From Dipylidium caninum (lineage: Eukaryota > Platyhelminthes > Cestoda > Cyclophyllidea > Dipylidiidae): a DNA stretch of 64,000 bases. Each line of letters starts with the position of its first letter. The stretch's first letter is position 1. This document shows, piece after piece, positions 37,901 to 49,547 of the stretch. The notes beneath the pieces were generated by a model, which ran no database searches, had not been told where the DNA came from, and saw only the letters and a program-made list of their open reading frames with translations. The stretch covers positions 620,001 through 684,000 of the forward strand of contig QEYB01000003.1 in NCBI GenBank assembly GCA_017562135.1. The letters are read 5' to 3'. Both the position numbers and the translations under genes were made by a program.

Positions 37901-40900
37901 TTGGAGAGTTTAATGAATGGGTATGTTTTGCCTCTTCTCGTTGTTATTAATCATTGTGTGTGTGTATGGTTCTTCTCTGCAACATTTTGGTCACTTTATT
38001 TTTATTACAATGGTAAATCAGCTTCCTTGCGTAATTTATTTGATGTATACTTAACAGAGATTCTTTAACCCTGGTTTAGCTATACCGAGTATGCATTTTC
38101 TAGACATCCCAAAGATGACAATAACTTTTTGCGTCCTTTAATTGGAATTGATAAGTAATTTTTTTTGGCGCTTAAGGCCACGTCTTTCGACCTTACGGCT
38201 AACCCATCTATTTTGTCGCTCCACACCCAGAAACTGATTACTTCACTGTTTTCTTACAGGTGAGGCTAACACGAGAACAGGTGGACTACTTCGTAAATAT
38301 TCTGGCGCCCGTTTGCCTGGACACCAATCTCTACACGACCTCCACTGGCCGTGGCTTACAATCGGTGCTATTTTGTATTCAGAGCATAGTTGCTCTGCGG
38401 CCGCGTCTCCTTTTTCCCCGCCTCCTGGAGAGCCTTGAGGAGGGATTTCTCTCGCCAGAGCTGCCTTTACGCACCACACGGCCTCTAATGGCCCTTGCCT
38501 ACATCACCACCCACCTCAGTACCCCCACCGTCCCAGTTGACAGGACCGACTTCACGGCTATTGGTTACCAGCCCGCAGATCAGCCTCAAAACTACTTCTG
38601 GGAGGTGCCTTAGTACACAACCCCATTGATCACCACCTTCATCGGAGCCCTTATTGTAGGCTTTTGTTCTACTTATCTCTTGTAGGGTCCTAGGTGGCAG
38701 ACCGCTGAAAATGCGAAACATCTCAATTCGCATCTTTCGTCGATGTTCTATCCTGAGGGACGAATTCTAGTTCCACGAATTTTACGCTGCTGTCTTGCCT
38801 GTCTTGATTTGAATCAACACAATCGTCTTCGACACAGCATTTTGGCCCTCAACACTCTATGTAAATATACCCAGCCCCTTATTTTTTTCACTTACACTTC
38901 AATTTATCGCAGCATAAATCTTGCTTCTCTCCACTATCACCGTTTGTAGTCTTGACAATGCCAATGGAGAATTTTTCGGATGACGATTTGTCCGATTTTA
39001 AGAATAAATCGGTGGGGACAGCGGAAGGAGAGGAGGATGGCGATCAGAGTTTGCTTCACACAATGCGACAGCATTTCTCGGCACAAGAAGTGGCCCGAGC
39101 GAGTGTCGAGGTGGAGGATCTTGTGGTTCAGGTGTTCGTGAGGGTACTGCACTTATTGATGAGTGAAAACGAGGCCACCAGTTTTCATGTAGCCGTCAAT
39201 GAAACGGAACAGGAGGGTGTAAATCCCCAGGATCACTCCTTCTCACTCGCGAGTCTTGCGGTCTCACTCGCCATCTCGGTCTCGCCTGTCCCACGGCTTC
39301 GTGTGCGTCTTGTTAAACTTCTTACTGAAGCTATTTTCCAGAATCAGTGGAACACCCGCCACACGCGCCTTCTCAGTGCTATACTCTTTTGGCTCATCAG
39401 TGGTCGTCGTGGTGTCGTCGTCTCCGACGACGGTGGGCAGCTCCCCGAGTCTGACATAGCCCTCTTTGCCCTGCGACAGTTCTGGCCTCGCTTCTATCGT
39501 CTCTTTGAAGAACTCAACATCGGTAGGTTCCGCGCCGGTCGAAAGCAGTAACTTTTACACTCTGTTGTAGAGAACAACATTACTCGATCGACTAAAGCAG
39601 ACCCTCATTTTCTGACGCTTCTTGGTGTTTTGCCTGCTTATTTTTGCGCCCTCGTACCATCGCATTTGACCATTGTCAAATCGGAATTTATTTGCCCTGC
39701 AGTCGAGATCCTCTCTCGTCTCCTCACTGTTTCCATCGGTTCAGAGGGGGCGTTTTCACCCTCGACTGAACTTGCATGGATCGCCTCTGAGTGCGCTGGT
39801 GTGTTGCTTTATCGTCTTGTCACCTTCTCCCTCAATTTCGACAACGTGGACTTCTTCACCTCGTTGACGCATTGTCCATCTTTCCGATCTGCATATCTCG
39901 TTGACCCGCTTTGGACGCCGTACGTAAGTTGGCGAGAAATGCTCGGTCCCTCTTATTGGGACTGTCCCACGCCGGAGTCCTTCGCCGTAGCCGAACACGT
40001 CATCCGTGTACTGTTTCTGCCAACTCTTGCGAAAATCTCAACTGTCACCCAAGAGCTCAGTGCCTACATCGAAGATGTGGCATCGAGTGGGGAAGGCGTG
40101 AGCCGGAAGGCATATCCTCAGCTCCCTCTCACCTCTGGTCAATCCTGCACCTCATTGCAACGATTGTTTCTTATTACCGTGACTATTTGGGTAAAAAATA
40201 TCGCTGAAGGAATGTTCGAAGGTCTCAAACCGAGAAACATTGGCCATGCTGACGCCGAATATGTAAAAAGCGTGTGTACTGAACTAGAGGTGATGCGAGC
40301 AGAAATATTCAATGCGCCGCTGAACGGCAATGCGCCTGAAATCAAACTCGACATTCCCTTTTTCGATGTACCTGCTGCATCGGACGGGGCTTGCCTTCGG
40401 GAACAAATTTTCCGTGTGGGCCTCGAATTCTTGAATGTTTTTGCAGAACTCTCTACCAGATATGACAATCAGATCACGGATTCAACAGGTTAGTGTAGTA
40501 GATCGTCTTAAAATTAGTATTACGAATGTTTGCGTAATTTTCGAATTTACTCCGTTTTGAGGGGTACAACGGTGTCATTATGTCCTTATCGTAGCATAAA
40601 TAATTTGTGCACTACCTCTGTTTCAGTCAAGTCGAGCGGACAGAGTATCATTGGCGCTCTCTTTTCTAAAGAAAGTCTTGAACGCTTTGTCGCGGTGGTT
40701 GCCACGGCCTGCAGCAATTCGGCGTCGCATCTTTACGAGCCCGTAAGCACCGTTATTTTCTCCCTTCTTGAAATAAACCTTGGAGCTCACAATGGCGGAT
40801 TCTCCACCCCACCGTCCTTTTCGAGCCTTGGTTTACCCAAAACCTGCGGAGTCCATGGTGCATCGAGATCATTGATAGCGGCTCACACGAAAAGGGAGAG

Positions 40901-43900
40901 ACCGTCATTACGAAGCTCCGGAGGAGAGTGTCTCGCCGTGAGCTACCTGCCCTTGACCTGGCTTGTCTACGCACGTAGGCAACACTCTTTCTTCGTGTGC
41001 TCCATTCTCAAAAGAGATGCCGTGTGGTGCGAAACTGCAGCAACTGCGCTTTTCTCTTCTTGTCGGCTACCCGCCAATCCGCACTTGTTGCGTTTCGTTG
41101 AGATTTGTACGCGTATAGGTCTCGCCTCCAACGCGAAGGGGGCCTTCAATCTTGCCCTGAAGATCTTCCAGCTGGACGCCGGCTATCACATCCCCGGGGT
41201 CAGTGCCCTCGTAGTTTTTGGTGTCTATGTTTTCTACCTTCACTTGACTCTAGCACATCTTAAATTGCGCTTTATTATTTCCCAGGCAGTGTATTTGGTG
41301 GCACAGCTCATTTTAAATACGCTTAAGCAACAAGGCTGTCGTGACCTTACCAAGGAGGATTCAGTGTATCGAGTTCAGAGTTGTTATCGAAAAAGGGCCA
41401 TTTTACTTCTGAATGAAATCGTGAAAACTCGTCTCATTTGCGAGATCATCTACTTTAACCCTCGACTTTGGGCGGAGATCTGGCTGGTCTTTGCAAAGTC
41501 GGCGCTCTTCACCCACGTCAATCCCATCTTCTCCCCCTCCGATTCATCCACGTCGCCAAATCTATCACGGGCCCAGCGTACCGAACGTTATATCGACCAG
41601 GAGGAGATTTGCCTACTATTTGAGGCCTCGTGTAGTTCACTGCTGGACAACTCCTTTCTGCTTTACTTCCCCGCCTCCCTCAAGGTCGATAATCACCCCC
41701 TAAATTCGCCTTTGCGAAGTCTCATTGTGAATGCTCTAAGCTTTCTGAAGATTCTTGGCGGATCAGAGGCGGAGGTGGTGGAATCCCCTCTCATATTGGT
41801 CCGCACCATGGCCCTGCGTCGGGAGGCCTACAGGTTCCTCACGCACGCCCTCTACACCGAGTGCTTGCAGTACGCAGATATCACCGCCAACTACTCAACA
41901 GTGGTGAAAATACTCTCATCCTACCCTTTGATGAGAGACGACGCTGAGAACGCTGTGTGGGAGGCGGCTCTGCCGAAGGAGTCTGGGGGCGCTGAATTCA
42001 GACTCACAGCTCCACCGCCACCACCACCACCCGCGGGCTTGGTGAGGAAGGTGCTAGACTTCCTCACCTCTGAGCGCACTGACTTGGTCTCAGCTGCCAC
42101 CGACTTTATTATCTCCTACCTTCAACTTTTTCTGCTGCGTTCACGTCCTTTGCCCCACATCTTAGTTGAACCAAACGCCACAGACCTACCAGTGGCTCGT
42201 AACCCCACGGCCGGTCTTATGCTAGAGCCATACTTCGACTGCCTCTCCTCCGACGCCAACTTTACCCGTGACAATCACATTTATAACCTTAGTGAACCCT
42301 TCTTGTGAGTCTTATAAACGGGGGAAGAGTTGTGAACAGCAGCCTCCACCCCTCTTTCGCCCACTTTCTTTTCCGTATAATTTTTATCGCCGTCGTCCTT
42401 GCCGTCCACACTTTAATGCTATTATGGTTACATCCTTATATAAGACCTCAAACCTTTTTTGTTCTTGCGATTAAGAGCAGTTGTATGATAAGTTGAGCAG
42501 GCGATGACGTGGACCTGATTAGTTGTATTGAATAGTAATCCGTGGAAGGAAATGATCTCTGTTTAGTGGAAACTGAATACACATCCCTCCAGGAGGACGG
42601 ATCTGCTTTTGGATGAGTTACACTCACGAGAAACTGACTGTTCCTCCAACTCGCTTGCCGTTGCATTCAGGTTATTAGGGCTGCGCTCGTGCGCTCATCC
42701 CGTCCCAGTAGGCGGAAATGCCAACAACAGTATCTAGGGCCTTGTGAAGGCTTAAGGAGGTTTTTTACGAACACTTATTATACTAAAGTCCAATAGGAGA
42801 AGGAAACATCTACGATCTTCTTTTTGATTGTAGCTATTTTGACTCGCCTAAGACCTGGGTAGATCCCCTTTACACTCCGATCTATCCAACTTTTTCGGGC
42901 CCTGAAGGGAATGAGTTGTCGGAGTCCGAAAATGTTGGCGAGTGGATGAAACCCCGGCCAGAGATGGACTGTTCACCACTCTCATCGGAGGACTGGGAAG
43001 AGTTGCGCGAAGGCCTCATTGCCACTGCCAGGCACTTTGCGTCCCGCCATTTTTGGTCCCAATTGAGCCACCGCCTCCTCTACTTCCACCGTTGTGTTGA
43101 TTCCGAGATGGGAGAAAAAGTTTCGCTTCTGATTCTTTCGGTGCTTACAAGCTTTGGTCCTCGACCTTTCTTACGATATCTGGAGGACTTTATCATGTCG
43201 TTGATTCAGTCGGCACTATCAAGACGGATGGATGGCGTGGTTGAATTTGTGGGCCCGACACTAGCGATCCCGGCGCTTCACGGTTTGGTGGGAGGTTCTC
43301 TCGACTGGCCCCGTGAGGCACGCTTTACTCTCTTTGCACGCGTTCTGCCCCGCCTCCTCGTGGCCGCCGAGGCCGCCTCGCAGCTCGCCTCAATGCAGCC
43401 AATTCTCGTCAACGCCGACGAGGGCTCCCATAAGGCCCTCCGTGGTATATCTTTCATCTCTCTCGACACGGCCTTCGGTACCGTCGGTACGACCATCTTC
43501 ATTTCCTCCGTTTTTATCCCATGTGCAATAGGTGAACCTTGTCCGTACGACTTTAGGAGGATCATTTTCAACCGCGTCGGAGAATGCCGCATCGAATGAG
43601 GAAAGTGCCAGAAAGAGTGATCAACAAGCATATAGAATACTCTCCGAGACTTGGCCCAGCAGTGGGGCAGAACATAACCTGGACTGCGGGGGTCCCAAAA
43701 CTCGTCTCCCCTTCCCCATTGTCAGATTCTTACTACGTTACACTGCACGTCTGCAATACTTGAATTATTTGGCGTATATTTGGAGGTTCTTTCACGAACT
43801 TTCGATGGACGCTGGACCACTCGTTGCAGAAAAGGTAACTACTAGTGGTCAGGAGCCGTGGAATCCCCCATTATTTGATCGTAATATTTTCACTTACCTG

Positions 43901-45988
43901 TGGGTGTTGTTCCCTTCAGCCTTCTAATTACCCGTATTAGCCATTTTCTACACTTGTTTGGATTTTTTTGCTGGTTTTCGAGCTCCGGATGGGGTTCAGA
44001 ACATTATCACAAATGGTGCGGTGGAACTATTTTCGAAGGTTCCTCCGCAGGAAAGTTAATACTGTCAAAAAGTTGCTTTGCCTACAATATGACCTATAGA
44101 GAGCAGAAACGATACTGTTGTATTCACTGGCCCCCGCCTCATAGGCTTCCGATCCCCCGAGGGAACCGATGGTTATCCGCGGTGATGAGCGCGAGACATC
44201 ACAACGGTGCGGCCACCGTGTTCCCGGAGGTTACGGCGAATGCCCAGTGTGTTTAGGGCTACGCCTCTTCCCGGACCTGCAGCAGCGCCGTGTCCTATTC
44301 CATCAAGTATGGCCCCTAATCCTGCTGTCACTCGACTGGGCCGTCCTGCACCTGTCAAAGTATGTCCCTGGGGCAGGAGCGGGCGTGTGGGAGAGCCTTG
44401 CTTGCAGCGTTTCTCCCTGGACTCAGGAATTCGCCAATGTCGCTGCCACCATCCTTGTCTCTGCTCGTTTCGACTCGACTCTCTCAGAGGCATCGCCCCT
44501 TTTACGCCTCTACAGTGCCGCTCGAACTTATCAACCGCCGATATCTGAACATCTGGTGTCCTCTCCTCTGGAGACCGAACTGATTGCTCCATTAGTCGCC
44601 TCCGCTGATCCTGAACTGGTCGCCAAGGCCGTTGTTGGGCCAGAATTCGTCATGAGACGTGTAAGAATCGGATTTTACTTTACCCTCTTCTGGTCCTCAA
44701 CTCTAAGGTTTTCTAGTTTACGTATACTTTACAATAGCAGAAGGTTCTTATTTTTAAGCATCCTTAAAATTACCCCTTATCATCTTTCAGTTTCTACCCC
44801 TCTTGGTGCGAGACTCCTTAACAGTCTTAGTACTTAGGGGATTCGTTCCTTCTGAGGAGAGTTTTACTCTCCAAAACAATCTTCTGGCAGACGCTTTGGA
44901 ACCACTCACTCCTGTCACACTGGTCAGCCGATTTGATTTTACTTCCGACACTAGTTCTACTTCGCCCTAATTACGCAAGTTTTCTTTCCAGGATTTACTG
45001 AACTGTACTCCGAGAATGAAGTGGCTGGTGTCGCAACGAATCAGAGCGCGCCTCACTACCCTGTTCTCCATCTTTTCGAGCGCCATTAACGGCGCCTTCC
45101 CGGTGAACCCCTCCCCGGAATTCGTGAGCGTGTCACGCGACAGCGTCTTCTTCCTTCTCGCCCCATTACTGGCGGATATTGCGTCGAGCAGCAACTTATT
45201 TTGGACTTCGGGCAAATCGGCTAAATACAAGGACGGCGATGATAAACTTAACGCGCACATCGCCTCCGAATCCTGGCTCTTCTACACAAATGTTTTGCTA
45301 GGTCACACACGTCCGGAGTTGTCCTCGGCTCAAGCTAATCGTATGCTAGATATCTTGATGGTCTTCTTGTTGCACAGTTCTTGGAAGACTCGTGTGTTTG
45401 GCCTGAAATTTATGCGGCGCCTAGTTGTGTGCAATATCTCCGCTTTTTGGCGAAATGATGCACACGGCAAGGAGCTCCGTTCACGCCTCAAGGGATGTCT
45501 CAATGATGCTCTCCTTGATCCGTGGGTTGAAGTGGCTCGCGAAGCCTGCGAAGCCATCGCCTACGCTTTGCAACTAGGCATCTTAAAAGTGAGGGGAGAC
45601 AACAGTATTGGATGTTAAAGTTGACCGCAATCAACCAGTCTTTCGATTGCAGTATGAGGATGGTTGGTTCCGTCGGCTGGTGACGGAATCCCGGCGGCAG
45701 CTGGATGCGCACAACCCCGAAAACATGGCGAAAGGCCAGGCGTTACGGCACCGACACGCGAGCGTCCTGGGCCTTTGCGCTTTCATTAAGGCCTGCGAGT
45801 TCGACACCCCTGACTACCTCCCCGGTGTGATTGCTGAAGTAGCGAAGCACGCCCACGACCCTCAGCCGATTGCCAAGTCGGTCGCCGACACTCTCACGGC
45901 CTACACGCACAGCCACCACGAGAGTCGCTCCAAGTTTTCCGAGGCGCAACCTGAGGCCTACTGCTCTGCTGTCAGCCACTACGTCTGA
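34988..45988 (+). CDS. PSME4: Proteasome activator complex subunit 4 (PA200/Blm10 family)
   Basis: Large HEAT-repeat protein that caps the 20S proteasome and stimulates ubiquitin-independent peptide hydrolysis. The N-terminal exon reads HLLPYADQIDA, matching the family's LLPYAERLD. The C-terminal exon has RHASVLGLCAFI and HDPQPIAKSVADTL, matching RHAGVLGLGA and NDPQPIEMTVKKTL. Exons with consistent phase: 34988-35166, 35257-35397, 36064-36180, 36255-36296, about 36467-36696, 37076-37139, 37346-37567, 37762-37920, 38260-38604, 38686-38860, 38950-39522, 39571-40488, 40627-41198, 41286-42304, 42834 to about 43460, about 43533-43834, one or more exons within about 43.98-44.66 kb, about 45014-45588, 45653-45988. 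The second junction (VADIR-N-FIELFGFRFTKEEF) restores a strong match. Joins at 36296/36467, near 43.46-43.53 kb and at 43.98-44.3 kb could not be fixed. The C-terminus is SHYV. Confidence 0.9.
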
Positions 45989-46371
45989 TTATCTGCCTCT
46001 CTTTTCCTCTCTGCTCCCCCAACAAGCCTTTCACTTACTCCACATCGGCAAACATTGATACCACCTTGTACGCTAGTGCTCGGTTTTTTTCTCGCAACAT
46101 GCATCAGCCGTATTTTACAAATACCAACTGATGTGTACGGTCAAATGATCACTAGCTTTCTGTAAATGAAATCAATCTTTACTTACAGAGGTCATCTAGC
46201 CATAAATTAGATGATGAGAGACTAGTTACGAGGAGTGGTGATAGAAGAGCGCTTGCTGATTTGCCCCAACCCGGAAACCCAAACGTTCTCTAGTTGTCTT
46301 GAGGCAACTGATTCGTGAAAGCCTGTAAAATGCGATCAGAAAAAGGATTTAATGCATAGCCAAGAAGCACC
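45989..46371. other. Convergent 3' region between PSME4 and POLR3C
   Basis: 383 nt between two stop codons on opposite strands. The 3' UTRs of both genes must overlap or abut here. No clear AATAAA was found on either strand. Confidence 0.55.
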
Positions 46372-49280
46372 TCAGTCTTCCTTGTCAAAAAAGAGTCGCA
46401 GGTAGAGGTCCGCGATGAACCACGCCGTTTCAGCCTCCCACTGCGCAGATGCGAGCCTGGGAGGAGACGAGGTTTAGGATGCGGCGTTAATCTCAAAATT
46501 TATAAATCGCACGTACTTTGCAAGACGGTTGGATAGAGAGGAGAGTTGGCCAAGTTCGGCAGGGGTCCAAGCTACTACGGAGAGCCTGGACACTTTCTCG
46601 GTGAGAGTCGATGGTTTCCTCCACTTCTTGTCCATCGTTCTCTGTGTCTCTCTCTTTCTCGCTTTTCTTATCCCTTTCAATTTCTGCGCTCTTCTCAAGC
46701 TTTGCGATTTTCATTTGGTGCTCGGCAATCATACTTTCCACTCGGAAGCGGTGATCTGTTAATCGACTGTGTAAAAGGTATGAAATATTTCATCAGGAAA
46801 CGTTACAATTTCTGTAAATAAAAACTTCCTATAGATCTCTCTTCGCAAAACTAGAGTATGACGAAGGGTTGAACGTATGAATGGGTTAATCAAACGTTAA
46901 AACTTCACCTTCTCGAATGCAGTTCAACATCTGAACGGGTGGCCAGACAGAGAACGCAGTGCTGGGCATACTCTATCGTCAACCGCGCCACCATTGAGAG
47001 ATTCACAGTATACAAACAGACAATGGTGTCCGCATTGAAATCTTTTGATCGAGAAAATTCCTAAAGGAAAACTGTACTTTAAGGCAAGGCACGTCTAAAT
47101 ATCGTGTCGTCGAAAGAGAATTCAACCACTTGAAAAAAGCGCAGGAATTACCTGTCACCCCATAAGAGGTCAAATAATACATTATTATCGGTAGATTTAG
47201 TTTAAGTATATCATAAATAATTTCATGTAGTACTAAAATGAAGTATATGCGTTGCTCACAAAAGAAAGCATGTTTAGAAATTGACTTGCTAATTGTATAT
47301 AAATGAAAGAGCGCTCACATTAGTAGATACAAATCCACTGGCTACCATCTTTGGGAGAGTCTTACGAAATTCTTTTTGGGGTATCAGAAGGCGCCTTTCT
47401 AACTATTACAAGTAACACGGTATATTAAAATATGCGTACGTTGATATAAGTATAAGAAGAGAAAATATACGGTTTCGTAGGAGAGACACCCCTCAAGGAG
47501 AAGTATCCGGAAGATGCGAAGACCTGCGTTTTCAAACCTTCGAGGACAAAACCAAGGTGATAAAAGTTGGCCAGCCGGACGTGCAGGTGGCAATTTCAGG
47601 TAAACTCACAGAACTTGCACAATGTTCTCAATATGAAGGACCAGAATGTTTCTAACCACCCTTTTTATAGGCTTATAAACAATACATAGTTAAGGAAAAG
47701 TCGTCAAAGATGTGAAATCATATTGATTTAAACCAAGTTCGTGTGAAAAGGTTACGACAGATATACATTCCTCCCGTTATTCCAGGTTTAAGCTCCAGAA
47801 GAGACATCTAAAAATGTAGAATATCCCTTTTAGCTCTAAAAAGGATTGATTAAGAAAAGTCCAAGTTCGAAAGTTACCGAATCGTCCAAGAGAATATCTA
47901 GGTAAGAGTCGAGGTATTCAGGGGGATCAGTAAAGCCTTGAATTATCTGTAATGAAAGTGAGGCCGCTGTAATCACTTTTAAGAAACGGGACAAAGATTA
48001 GTGTTAACGTAATTATTGATCAGTTTATAAGTGAAGTCATTAGAGAATCTGAATACAAAGAAAGAGAAAGAGAGATTTAAATAAACCTGTGAAGTAGAAA
48101 TTGCGTCAGAAGATGGGGATGTCACATGTCCGTGTTCTTTTGACATTACTGCAAGGCGCAAAATTCGCGACATTATATGGCCAGCGTTCTGGTGTAAGAA
48201 GCAATGGAAACGCGTAATCGGGATACCAATTAGAGGCTCCTATTCGTAAAGTCAAAGGAATGTCTCACTTCATCTATTCTTTGGGCAGCGAGGCGGGAGA
48301 ACAGATGGTCACGCCAAAGAGCCTCCAAATATTCAGGATTAGGAGAAAGGATGAAATCCCAGTCGAGTGTGGATTTCATAGGTAGTATTAAAAATAAAAA
48401 CAAATCAAGATCTCAGGTTTACTGCAATCACTCGAAAGAACCTCAACTTACGGGGAGAAAGCGACGAAAATTCTCACAGGTTGCACCACTACCGATAAAT
48501 TTATGTAGATTTTCTGTAAAATATCAAGATTACAAATTACAGGCTACAAATCGTGAGACGCATATGGCCTAGATTCAACGGATTTCTTGTCAGAGACATG
48601 TTTTTCGAAAAGGTGAAATGCAAAGACGCACCAAGGAGGCTTGATTTTGACAGTGAAAACCGTTCAAATTGCGCATACTCTTCAGGTGGCAGCAAAAGCA
48701 TCGATTTCGTAAAAGCCCTAACAGCACTCGACTTAACCAAGGTATCCAGAGTTTCCACGAGAACTTCAGCCTGCTCATATTTATTGTCTGTAAAGTCCTT
48801 CAGTCAAACTATACGTTGGTACCTGCGGGGGAACGAAGGAGGGCAGCACGTAACACCTCAGAAGCTCTCGCCATTCCTGATATAAACACAACTAACAGTA
48901 GATTCCCGGCAGGAGCGCCGAAAATCTTCGTACCGACTTCGCAGAATATTGGTATCCTTAGAAGTAGTATTAGAATAAGCATTTACCTCGACAGTCTTGA
49001 CACGCCTCGACAATCGAGATCGTACGTAAGTGATTCACCCTGACATACTTTAAGGATTCCGTGATGCAAAAGGGCTGAGATACACGCTAGAGTCTAAGAC
49101 TCGAGTGATACATCAATAACTTACAGTTTTGGGTGACAGGCTACCAGTGACTAAACGTTCTATCATTTTAAGTGTGAGGGGACCGTGCATTTGAATACAG
49201 CGCACAATAGTCTCGAAATTGCGGTCGAAATACTTATTTATAAGATAGCTTGAAAAAGCGGCAAAGGCATCCGCCATCAT
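46372..49280 (-). CDS. POLR3C: DNA-directed RNA polymerase III subunit RPC3
   Basis: Winged-helix subunit of the RPC3/6/7 trimer that RNA polymerase III uses for initiation. Start chosen at the MMADAF methionine pair (49280). The first exon, ending near 49.13 kb, reads LINKYFDRNFETIVRCI and SPKT, as in the RPC3 N-terminal winged helix. Further coding segments, in order on the minus strand: YSAKSVRRFSALLPGIY (about 48.94 kb), QAEVLVETLDTLVKSSAVRAFT (about 48.7 kb), HIMSRILRLAVMSKEHG (about 48.15 kb), RRFENAGLRIFRILLLEG (about 47.5 kb), SRSKDFNADTIVCLYTVNLS (exon 46909-47060), RVESMIAEHQ and AELGQLSSLSNRLAK (46517-46766), and the last exon 46372-46456 (QWEAETAWFIADLYLRLFF). Each matches the human protein in order, for example LYTVNILSAARMLL and VDETIFLLESYI. 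Some middle exon limits are not fixed. Within 46517-46766 the frame changes once, explained by a 28-nt intron or an indel. Confidence 0.87.
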
Positions 49281-49547
49281 TAACGAAGATGATGACAAAT
49301 GCGGCGAACTGTCACGCGTAGTTCCGACAGGTCAGGCCCTAACACCAATCAACAACCTATCCAATTCACCGTTTCAAGCACAATTAAACTCAAAAATAAT
49401 AACTCATTTAAACAAATAAACAAAAATTGACCAACAAACTTTAACATTTAATATATTTTAGTCTATGATGTGTAATTTTAGTTATGGTAATAAGTGACCT
49501 TTGCACAAATTCCAAGGACGTTTAGTTGTCCCAATGAGCAGTGAACG
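49281..49547. promoter_or_regulatory. Bidirectional promoter between POLR3C and RER1
   Basis: Only 267 nt separate two divergent start codons, so the two housekeeping genes almost certainly share a promoter. The segment is AT-rich (long A and T runs) and has no obvious TATA box placed for either gene. Confidence 0.65.
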
